A stretch of 5,116 nt of DNA. Origin: Candidatus Kerfeldbacteria bacterium RIFOXYC2_FULL_38_9 (GTDB taxonomy: Bacteria; Patescibacteriota; Patescibacteriia; UBA9570; XYC2-FULL-38-9). Below, piece after piece: positions 1 to 4,988 of the stretch. The notes beneath the pieces were generated by a model. That model made no database searches. It was given only the letters and a program-made list of their open reading frames with translations, and had not been told where the DNA came from. The stretch is from contig MHKJ01000052.1 of assembly GCA_001818355.1 (NCBI GenBank), forward strand, positions 1 to 5,116, written 5' to 3'. Within the stretch, counting starts at the first letter, position 1. Every line of letters begins with the position of its first letter. The position numbers and the translations under genes are program-made.

Positions 1-2
1 AG

Positions 3-494
<492 letters not shown>

Positions 495-691
495 TCGCTG
501 ACAGCACCAACCAAATCCCTGGGGACTAAATAACAACCAGGGAAAAGTCGTCCACCAACCTCAAGGTGGGTGCACGAGGCGCGGCAGTACAGCCCGTCTC
601 ACCGAGAAGCGATGGAAAATTTCATAGGTTTCCCCAACCATTGCTCCTCGTTTCTCCTTTGAACACAAGATATTGTGTGCATAGGAAAAAT
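495..691. other. Non-coding stretch spanning the GC-to-AT transition, with small inverted repeats
   Basis: No convincing gene is seen on either strand. G+C falls from 38/60 at 541-600 to 22/60 at 661-720. Three perfect inverted repeats are visible: TCCCTGG/CCAGGGA (516-522 and 537-543, 14-nt loop), CCACC/GGTGG (552-556 and 565-569) and ACACAA/TTGTGT (663-668 and 673-678, 4-nt loop). The first lies 22 nt after the stop of the MopE-type gene and could help end its transcript, but no T-run follows, so it is not called a terminator. GGGGACTAAA at 521-530 also occurs in repeat copy A (710-719), so this stretch may hold a decayed repeat copy. Confidence 0.5.
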
Positions 692-765
692 AAAACAGTG
701 TAAACGACAGGGGACTAAACCAGTAATTTTCTTCCCCTTAAAATAGCACTTCAAACGTTGCCACG
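692..765 (+). repeat. Dispersed intergenic repeat, copy A
   Basis: This ~74-bp block starts AAAACAGTGTAAAC, continues with CAGGGGACTAAACCAG, then TTCCCCTTAAAATAG, and ends GCCACG. It aligns nearly end to end with 4279-4352 (copy B), with compensating one-base indels and a divergent middle; its right half also matches copy C at 4775-4810. AGGGGA and TCCCCT can pair across the middle, so a hairpin is possible. It lies upstream of the fic promoter. The copies do not keep one reading frame, so they look non-coding. Confidence 0.75.
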
Positions 766-823
766 ACGCCTAAATTATTGTTAATATTAAGTATTTTTGA
801 TATCATCCTTGAGTGATGAGGAT

Positions 824-852
824 TTGACAATCGTCTAAAAATCGTCTAAAAT
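824..852 (+). promoter_or_regulatory. Sigma70-type promoter of the fic gene
   Basis: A perfect -35 (TTGACA, 824-829) is separated by exactly 17 nt from TAAAAT (847-852, 5 of 6 to consensus). The expected transcription start is near 859, leaving about 20 nt before the ATG at 879. No Shine-Dalgarno motif is visible in that short leader. An inverted repeat, ATCCT/AGGAT (805-809 and 819-823), directly abuts the -35. The spacer and -10 consist of a tandem 11-bp repeat, a plausible operator. Confidence 0.75.
830..851 (+). repeat. Tandem 11-bp element ATCGTCTAAAA, two exact copies
   Basis: Two identical copies (830-840 and 841-851) fill the spacer and most of the -10 of the fic promoter, one helical turn apart, as expected for two protomers binding the same face. 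A third exact copy lies at 4831-4841, within a shared 13-mer (829-841 and 4830-4842). The protein that would bind is not identified; the winged-helix region of the adjacent Fic protein is a candidate by position only. Confidence 0.65.
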
Positions 853-878
853 ACATCTATAAGTTAGATAATATATGT

Positions 879-1904
879 ATGTTTCACCCAAAATATAATA
901 TTACCAATAAATTACTAGCTAATATTAAACAAATTAGTGAGATTGTAGCAATTCTTAACGAGCGACGTTTTCCACAAGTTGTTTTATTTGAAATGGAGCG
1001 AAAAGCACGTGAAATATCTGCACATGCCTCAACAAGCATTGAGGGTAATCCTTTGCCTTTAACTGATGTTAAACGTTTGTTAAAACAATCACCAAAACAC
1101 ATTCGCAATTCAGAACAAGAAGTTTTAAATTATAATCAAGCGTTGTTACATTTAAAAAAACAATTAGATGCAGGCGATAGTAAATTAGATTTAAAAAGTA
1201 TTTTAACCACACATCATCTGGTAACAAAACAACTGCTTGAAAAAGCTAGCTGCGGGAAATTACGTCAAGCACCTGTTTTTGTTAATGATCCAAGATCAAG
1301 ACAAACAGTTTTTTGGCCTCCAGATTATCAGGATGTTATGCAGCTGCTAAAAGATTTACTTAATTTTATCAAAAAGCAAGAGGGGATAATTGATCATTTA
1401 ATTTTAGCAGGGATTTTTCATAAACAATTTGTGCTCATTCATCCTTTTATGGACGGTAATGGTCGCACAGTACGTTTACTGACAAAATTATTATTAGCAA
1501 GACTTGGACTTAATACTTTTAATTTGTTTAGTTTTGAGCGCTATTATAACGCAAATGTTACTAAATATTTTTCTCTGGTTGGCGAGCAAGGAAATTTCTA
1601 TGATTTAAAAATTGATTTTACTAAGTGGTTAGAATATTTTACTGATGGTATTATTGACGAGTTATTACGCGTTAAAGGCGAATTAGCCAAAGCGAATCAA
1701 GCCCCAGCCTCAGGCCTAAAAGAACATCATCATATTATTTTAAATTACATCAAAGAGCATGGCTCTATTAACGATGCTCTATATTCTAAATTAGTTAAAC
1801 GCGCAAAATCAACTCGCGCTTTAGATTTTCGTTATTTACTTGATCAAGATTTAATTAAACGGCACGGAAAAGGCAAGGCCATTTATTATTGTTTGAAGAG
1901 ATAA
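879..1904 (+). CDS. Fic-domain protein with N-terminal inhibitory motif and C-terminal winged helix
   Basis: Fic enzymes usually transfer AMP from ATP to a hydroxyl side chain of a target protein. The 341-residue product has the usual length for a stand-alone bacterial Fic protein. STSIEG (51-56, Glu55) matches the inhibitory helix motif [ST]xxxE[GN], placed N-terminally as in self-inhibited (class II) members. KLRQAPVFV to WPPDY (127-150) fits the target-binding flap. HPFMDGNGRTVR (188-199) is a complete catalytic motif with His188, Asp192, Asn194 and Arg196/Arg199. Residues about 282-340 look like a winged helix-turn-helix. No signal peptide or membrane segment is seen, so it should be cytosolic. 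The ATG at 879 is chosen because the nearby ATG at 875 soon meets a stop and the N-terminal helices are complete. It has its own promoter at 824-852. Target unknown; AMPylation is inferred, since related Fic motifs can use other nucleotides or remove AMP. Confidence 0.93.
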   Translation: MFHPKYNITNKLLANIKQISEIVAILNERRFPQVVLFEMERKAREISAHASTSIEGNPLPLTDVKRLLKQSPKHIRNSEQEVLNYNQALLHLKKQLDAGDSKLDLKSILTTHHLVTKQLLEKASCGKLRQAPVFVNDPRSRQTVFWPPDYQDVMQLLKDLLNFIKKQEGIIDHLILAGIFHKQFVLIHPFMDGNGRTVRLLTKLLLARLGLNTFNLFSFERYYNANVTKYFSLVGEQGNFYDLKIDFTKWLEYFTDGIIDELLRVKGELAKANQAPASGLKEHHHIILNYIKEHGSINDALYSKLVKRAKSTRALDFRYLLDQDLIKRHGKGKAIYYCLKR

Positions 1905-1925
1905 ATTTATTATGGCTACAAAATT
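1901..1925 (+). repeat. 25-bp direct repeat, left copy
   Basis: This block is identical over 25 bases to 4035-4059. It covers the fic stop codon, the 7-bp gap and the first codons (MATKF) of the 41-residue ORF. The two copies bracket a ~2.1-kb segment holding that ORF and the glycosyltransferase gene. Outside the 25 bases the similarity ends on both sides. Confidence 0.85.
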
Positions 1926-2037
1926 TGATGACTTATCTTCAGAAAAAAAAGGCAAGACAACAGAACAGCCTGCCGATCTTGATGTTGAAAAAATGCTAAA
2001 AGAAGTTGCTGAGGCAAAATTAATTCATAACAATTAA
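1912..2037 (+). CDS. Small 41-residue protein of unknown function downstream of fic
   Basis: The ORF starts with ATG 7 bp after the fic stop and ends with TAA at 2035-2037, encoding 41 residues from MATKFDDLSS to KLIHNN. The N-terminal half is polar and probably disordered; residues 24-38 (DVEKMLKEVAEAKLI) form a likely amphipathic helix. It has no signal peptide, Cys or membrane segment. The tight spacing suggests co-transcription with fic. Small partners beside Fic genes can be antitoxins, but this one lacks the [ST]xxxE[GN] motif and the Fic protein carries its own, so that role is not supported. The family is not recognised. The start context TTTATTATGG resembles that of the nucleotidyltransferase gene and has no Shine-Dalgarno motif. 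Codons fit the neighbouring genes. Confidence 0.55.
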   Translation: MATKFDDLSSEKKGKTTEQPADLDVEKMLKEVAEAKLIHNN

Positions 2038-2054
2038 CGGAATAAAATTTTTAC

Positions 2055-2083
2055 TCGACAGAAATAAGATAGGCAATTATTAG
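2055..2083 (+). promoter_or_regulatory. Possible weak promoter of the glycosyltransferase gene
   Basis: TCGACA (2055-2060, 5 of 6 to the -35 consensus) is followed after 17 nt by TATTAG (2078-2083, 4 of 6 to the -10). A start near 2090 would leave an almost leaderless transcript for the ATG at 2097. In such AT-rich DNA this pairing could be chance, and read-through from the fic promoter is an alternative. Confidence 0.25.
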
Positions 2084-2096
2084 TAAATATATTTAT

Positions 2097-3929
2097 ATGA
2101 CACCCATCATAAAACAAGAAGGAAGAACAAAAATATTCATTAAGACACCTCAGGAAATTGAGGATGCAATGAATCAAGGCTTAGAGAAACAAAAAATGGA
2201 GGCAGTAGAAAGAAAAAAAAAATGGATTGAGGATGCGCTAGCTAAGAAACTAGTAGAAGAAGAACCAAATAAAAAGACTCGCGTAATAATTACCGTTCCT
2301 TTATATAGAGAGTTCGATGAAATTGTTCCTCAATTAGAATCTTTAGCTAGACAGACAGTTTCTCCAGAAAATTTTGAAGTGATTATTTTGGTTAATAATA
2401 AACCAGAGGCGGAAAAAGAAAATAGTGAAGCCTATAAAGATAATCAAAAAACTTTACAGGTAGGAAAAAGATTACACAGTGAAAAAGAGCCCTTAGATTT
2501 AAATGAATATCGCGAAAAGGTATTATCTTACGTTAAAGCAAATGGTATTGCGGTTCACATGATTGATCAATCTTCCGTTGGTACATTGCATGATATTGCA
2601 GAGATTAGAAATGAAATTGATCAAGAAGCATATCGGCGATTATTATTAACTGATATAGGAGATCAAGGTGTTATTACTTGGCTTGATGCAGACACTCTAG
2701 TAGAAGCTAGATATGTAGAAAAAATTTTAAATGCCTTTAAAGACCCTAATTTAGACAGCCTTTTTGTTGATTTAGATTTTTTTGCTAATAAAGGGGCTGA
2801 TGAAAAAATTTTTCAACACACATATGATTATCAATATGGAATGCAGTATAGGCAATTTGGAAGTTTATTAGGCTGTCCGAAAGAATTTTCTCATGTTGGT
2901 GGATGTCAAATGGTGGTTCGAGCCGCTGTGCTACCTAAAATTGGTGATATTAGATGTCTAGATAAAAGAAACCATGTAGGAGAAACTGATTATATGTCTG
3001 AGGTATTAAGCCTTGGAACTAATAGTAAACATGCTGAGAATATTTGGGTGCATACTAAAGATAGAGCCAAACAAGATGGTTTAACTTATTCTCACAGCAG
3101 ATATTTATCGGTGAAAGATCCTATCCATCATCCAAATAGACAGCCAAGGTTTTCTTATCAGGTAGTTATGGAACAAGCAGCAATAATAAAAAAACAATTG
3201 AATCTAATGATCCATAAAAATGAGCTTACTCAAGCAAGGGCGACAACATATCATGAAGAAGCTTTGCGGAGAATTTTATCAGCTATTGGTATTAAGGATG
3301 TAACTACAGCTAATGCAAATGGTATAGATTACAATTGGATAACTATTCAAGGAGTTTTTCGAGAACAATATGGCGAACTATGGCAAAGTGCTAAACCGGT
3401 AGACCATATAGAAGATATCTTAATGGTTTTAAGAAATTTTATCAATAACGAATCAGAGTTGTCTGCACTAGAGCAATGTATTCAAGAAAGTATTCAAAAA
3501 AGCGAAAGTCATCTTGAGGCAGTTCAGTATTTTTTTAGAGGGATAATATCATCTGCCTATGAACAAGGTTTAAATAAAATTCATTTTTCAGACGATCCTA
3601 TAGCTGAAGAATTTTTTTCTCAGAATCCATGGGCAGAAAAAAAGCTCAATGAATTATTAAATAAATGTCATAATCAAGAAGATGTTATGTTGGAGTTGCA
3701 AAAAGAATTTCCTGATTATTTTAGTGATTTTGAGCAAACCCCTTGTCGCAAGGCAGTGGCTACACTACAAGGTATTTCTGTTTTTTTAAAAAAAGTTAGA
3801 AATCATCCAGCACAATTTCCAGTTGCCAACAAGTTTTTTACCGAAACTTTTTGGCAAAAAGAAATTGATTTAAATTCATTTATTCAAGGCATAAAAATTG
3901 AAAACAATGATGCTATAGTTAATCAATGA
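2097..3929 (+). CDS. GT2-type (GT-A fold) glycosyltransferase with long C-terminal extension
   Basis: The 610-residue product should move a sugar from a nucleotide sugar to an unknown acceptor, probably in surface polysaccharide or glycolipid synthesis. Residues about 19-57 form a charged, likely coiled helix. The GT-A domain begins with RVIITVPLYREFDEIVPQL (62-80), where the nucleotide binds, and continues to FEVIILVNN (93-101). WLDADT (195-200) holds the DxD-type metal and sugar-phosphate motif, Asp197 and Asp199. HVGGCQMVVR (266-275) and VGETDY (294-299) fit the acceptor side and the catalytic-base region of GT2 enzymes. Residues from about 355 to 610 are mostly helical, with no domain I recognise. 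There is no signal peptide or membrane segment, so the enzyme is cytosolic or peripheral. The first ATG is used; no Shine-Dalgarno motif precedes it. It sits alone, not in a visible sugar operon, within the segment flanked by 25-bp repeats. Class assignment is firm; substrate and acceptor are unknown. Confidence 0.88.
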   Translation: MTPIIKQEGRTKIFIKTPQEIEDAMNQGLEKQKMEAVERKKKWIEDALAKKLVEEEPNKKTRVIITVPLYREFDEIVPQLESLARQTVSPENFEVIILVNNKPEAEKENSEAYKDNQKTLQVGKRLHSEKEPLDLNEYREKVLSYVKANGIAVHMIDQSSVGTLHDIAEIRNEIDQEAYRRLLLTDIGDQGVITWLDADTLVEARYVEKILNAFKDPNLDSLFVDLDFFANKGADEKIFQHTYDYQYGMQYRQFGSLLGCPKEFSHVGGCQMVVRAAVLPKIGDIRCLDKRNHVGETDYMSEVLSLGTNSKHAENIWVHTKDRAKQDGLTYSHSRYLSVKDPIHHPNRQPRFSYQVVMEQAAIIKKQLNLMIHKNELTQARATTYHEEALRRILSAIGIKDVTTANANGIDYNWITIQGVFREQYGELWQSAKPVDHIEDILMVLRNFINNESELSALEQCIQESIQKSESHLEAVQYFFRGIISSAYEQGLNKIHFSDDPIAEEFFSQNPWAEKKLNELLNKCHNQEDVMLELQKEFPDYFSDFEQTPCRKAVATLQGISVFLKKVRNHPAQFPVANKFFTETFWQKEIDLNSFIQGIKIENNDAIVNQ

Positions 3930-3952
3930 GAAAATTATTTAGAAAAATCTTT

Positions 3953-4000
3953 CTTATTTTCCAATAAAATAAATACTTTAAAAATGTTAAGGAAAATAAG
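3953..4000. repeat. Perfect 10-bp inverted repeat after the glycosyltransferase gene
   Basis: CTTATTTTCC (3953-3962) and GGAAAATAAG (3991-4000) are exact reverse complements separated by 28 AT-rich bases. It begins 24 nt after the stop codon. It could stabilise the 3' end of the mRNA or be an end of a lost element; no T-run follows, so it is not a standard intrinsic terminator. The rest of 3930-4034 shows nothing recognisable. Confidence 0.45.
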
Positions 4001-4034
4001 CTAATACATGGCAGGATAAATATATTAGAAAACA

Positions 4035-4059
4035 ATAAATTTATTATGGCTACAAAATT
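4035..4059 (+). repeat. 25-bp direct repeat, right copy
   Basis: This block is identical to 1901-1925, including the ATG and the MATK codons of the 41-residue ORF. Here the MATK frame meets a stop after 12 codons (4046-4084). In another frame the copy runs directly into the GNAT-like remnant, at the point where that gene loses its 5' part. It therefore marks a recombination or insertion junction. Confidence 0.85.
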
Positions 4060-4278
4060 GGTACTCGTCTGTTTAATTTGTTAATTAGCGAGGCCAAAAA
4101 ATATGGTGCCACCACATTAAGCGGTAATGTCACGAGTTTGTCTGCACTTAAAACCCGCGCCAGATTATTTGGTAAAGACAATTTAAAATTTCAAAATAGG
4201 AGTTATCGGCCACTTGATATTACTTACGAAGAGGTTCTAAAAGGCGATATTGATTATATTGTCAGTGTTGATTTATAA
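4060..4278 (+). pseudogene. GNAT-type acetyltransferase remnant, 5' part missing
   Basis: The frame reads GTRLFNLLISEAKKYGATTL, then SGNVTSLSALKTRARLFGKD, then NLKFQNRSYRPLD, and ends at TAA 4276-4278. This resembles the C-terminal half of a GNAT N-acyltransferase: the acetyl-CoA-binding turn and helix (GTRLFNLLISEAKKYG), the next strand (ATTLSGNVTS) and the helix with R/F/G (ALKTRARLFG). The N-terminal strands and most of the (R/Q)xxGxG/A motif are absent. The frame stays open upstream only to 4039, mostly inside the 25-bp repeat, and has no ATG. The TTG at 4078 would start after the acetyl-CoA loop, so a working enzyme is unlikely. The family call rests on pattern alone and is moderate; a short translated ORF of other function remains possible. 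Confidence 0.5.
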
Positions 4279-4352
4279 AAAACAGTGTAAACAACAGGGG
4301 GCTAAACCAGCAGAAATTGTTCCCCTTAAAATAGCCCTTAAAAAATGCCACG
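4279..4352 (+). repeat. Dispersed intergenic repeat, copy B
   Basis: It begins directly after the stop codon of the GNAT-like remnant with AAAACAGTGTAAAC, continues with CAGGGGGCTAAACCAG and TTCCCCTTAAAATAG, and ends AAAAAATGCCACG. It matches copy A (692-765) along its whole length. GGGCTA (4299-4304) pairs perfectly with TAGCCC (4332-4337), extendable by two G-U pairs. Copy A keeps only part of this pairing but can form AGGGGA/TCCCCT instead. Confidence 0.75.
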
Positions 4353-4367
4353 GTGGGTAAAAAAGAA

Positions 4368-4383
4368 AAATTTTTAAAAATTT
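4368..4383. repeat. 16-bp A/T palindrome
   Basis: AAATTTTTAAAAATTT is a perfect palindrome of phased A and T runs just upstream of the nucleotidyltransferase gene. Such tracts bend DNA and can raise promoter activity, but the low complexity makes chance likely. Confidence 0.3.
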
Positions 4384-4410
4384 GCTTTGTCCTTATTTTT
4401 TTGATATGGT
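4382..4410 (+). promoter_or_regulatory. Possible extended -10 promoter of the nucleotidyltransferase gene
   Basis: TTGCTT (4382-4387, 3 of 6) lies 17 nt before TATGGT (4405-4410, 4 of 6), which is preceded by TGA, an extended -10 (TGn). TATAAA at 4413-4418 is an alternative -10. Either would give a very short leader before the ATG at 4430. The call is weak because the region is so AT-rich. Confidence 0.3.
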
Positions 4411-4429
4411 TTATATAAAGTTTATTATT

Positions 4430-4753
4430 ATGGTTAAAAAAAAGTTATCCCAAAAAGTAAAAAACGAAGTATTAGATTTTACACGAATTTTACAAGAAGC
4501 TAATATTCCTATTGAAAAGGTTTATGTTTTTGGATCTTATGCCAAGGGTACACAAAATAAATGGAGTGATGTTGATGTTTGTGTTGTTTCTAAAAAATTC
4601 ACTAATTCTTGGCAGGCTACTCAGATGTTATGGCAAAAGCGACAAAAAGATCATGGCTTAACAATTGAACCAGTTGGTTTTCATCCCAAAGATTTTTTAT
4701 CTTTATCAACTCTTACTGCAGAAATTCTCAAAACCGGCATTCGCGTTGTTTAA
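4430..4753 (+). CDS. Small stand-alone nucleotidyltransferase (MNT/polymerase-beta type)
   Basis: The 107-residue product has the minimal nucleotidyltransferase signature: VYVFGSYAKGT (31-41) with Gly35-Ser36, and SDVDV (46-50) with Asp48 and Asp50 as metal ligands. The strand LTIEPVGF (77-84) puts Glu80 where the third carboxylate, usually Asp, would fall. Typical single-domain members are about 90-120 residues. MNT proteins often act as antitoxins that AMPylate a HEPN toxin, but no HEPN gene is next to it here. The start is set at the ATG at 4430 because the longer frame, from the TTG at 4382, adds a non-homologous hydrophobic stretch with no better start. The context TTTATTATTATGG lacks a Shine-Dalgarno motif. 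It follows repeat copy B and is followed at once by copy C, as a one-gene cassette. No signal peptide. The fold is confident; target and role are unknown. Confidence 0.88.
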   Translation: MVKKKLSQKVKNEVLDFTRILQEANIPIEKVYVFGSYAKGTQNKWSDVDVCVVSKKFTNSWQATQMLWQKRQKDHGLTIEPVGFHPKDFLSLSTLTAEILKTGIRVV

Positions 4754-4754
4754 T

Positions 4755-4810
4755 GTAGAAACTTGGCGGTCAAATTTCCCTTAAAATAACCCTTCAAAAA
4801 ATGCCACGGG
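4755..4810 (+). repeat. Dispersed intergenic repeat, copy C (left half degenerate)
   Basis: The right half (4775-4810) reads TTTCCCTTAAAATAACCC then TTCAAAAAATGCCACGGG, closely matching copies A and B. The left half, GTAGAAACTTGGCGGTCAAA, is only loosely like their GTGTAAAC...GGGGCTAAA block and is shorter. It starts one base after the nucleotidyltransferase stop, as copy B starts directly after the GNAT-like stop. Confidence 0.6.
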
Positions 4811-4829
4811 GTGTAATATTTTCCCATTT

Positions 4830-4842
4830 AATCGTCTAAAAA
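4830..4842 (+). promoter_or_regulatory. Third copy of the ATCGTCTAAAA element
   Basis: AATCGTCTAAAAA is identical to 829-841 in the fic promoter, 4 kb away. It lies about 90 bp upstream of the promoter of the gene at 4989. It may be a binding site for the same regulator or a further conserved part of the intergenic repeat, since in both places it lies downstream of the repeat core. Confidence 0.5.
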
Positions 4843-4857
4843 CACCTCATTTTTTTT

Positions 4858-4879
4858 GCGCGATACTTGCGTGATACTT
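4858..4879 (+). repeat. Tandem 11-bp repeat GCGYGATACTT
   Basis: GCGCGATACTT (4858-4868) is followed directly by GCGTGATACTT (4869-4879), 10 of 11 identical. CTTGCGTGAT across the join resembles CTTGAGTGAT at 808-817, just upstream of the fic -35. The one-turn spacing is like that of the ATCGTCTAAAA pair, so a regulator site is plausible. Confidence 0.55.
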
Positions 4880-4928
4880 TTTATAAATTAAAATAACACC
4901 TCCGGAGATTTTTTCCATCAAAACCTAT

Positions 4929-4957
4929 TTGGTTAAATTTAAAAAAACTGTTATAAT
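4929..4957 (+). promoter_or_regulatory. Extended -10 promoter of the secreted-protein gene
   Basis: A perfect TATAAT (4952-4957) is preceded by TGT (extended -10) and, 17 nt upstream, by TTGGTT (4929-4934, 3 of 6 to the -35). The expected start is near 4964, giving a leader of about 25 nt. The perfect -10 with TGn makes this one of the two best promoters in the window. Confidence 0.7.
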
Positions 4958-4971
4958 CTTTTTAAAGATTA
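4954..4971. promoter_or_regulatory. 18-bp palindrome over the -10 and start site, possible operator
   Basis: TAATCTTTTTAAAGATTA has perfect 8-bp arms around a TT centre. It overlaps four bases of the -10 and the predicted start site, so a bound dimer would block RNA polymerase. As RNA it would be a weak A/U hairpin in the leader. No regulator is identified. Confidence 0.45.
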
Positions 4972-4988
4972 AGTTAATCATTAAACAA

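Noticed and set aside
555..642. Possible 26-codon - strand ORF with GAGGAG upstream of ATG
   Set aside because: The product (MVGETYEIFHRF...) is very short and matches nothing I know, the GAGGAG is only 2 nt from the ATG, and it spans the composition break.
884..1108. 74-codon open frame on the - strand inside fic
   Set aside because: It lies fully within a clear Fic coding sequence, has no start signals or recognisable domain, and is a shadow frame.
4279..4352. Reverse-strand reading of the intergenic repeats as a degraded protein segment (WHFLxxYFKG-like)
   Set aside because: Copies A and B differ by one-base indels that put matching DNA in different frames, so reading frame is not conserved.
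4382..4429. TTG-initiated 16-residue extension of the nucleotidyltransferase
   Set aside because: The added residues are hydrophobic and not part of the fold, and the likely promoter lies within this stretch; ATG 4430 fits the family length.
692..4810. Integron attC sites
   Set aside because: The blocks lack the paired RYYYAAC and GTTRRRY core sites, and no integrase gene is present.
692..4842. CRISPR array
   Set aside because: The repeats are far apart, too long, diverged, and separated by genes rather than by uniform spacers.
4895..4910. - strand GGAGGTG as a ribosome binding site
   Set aside because: No start codon with an open frame follows at a suitable distance on that strand.
4896..4914. 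Intrinsic terminator at CTCCGGAG followed by a T-run
   Set aside because: The palindrome has no room for a loop: only two base pairs could form around a minimal loop, so no stable hairpin precedes the T-run.
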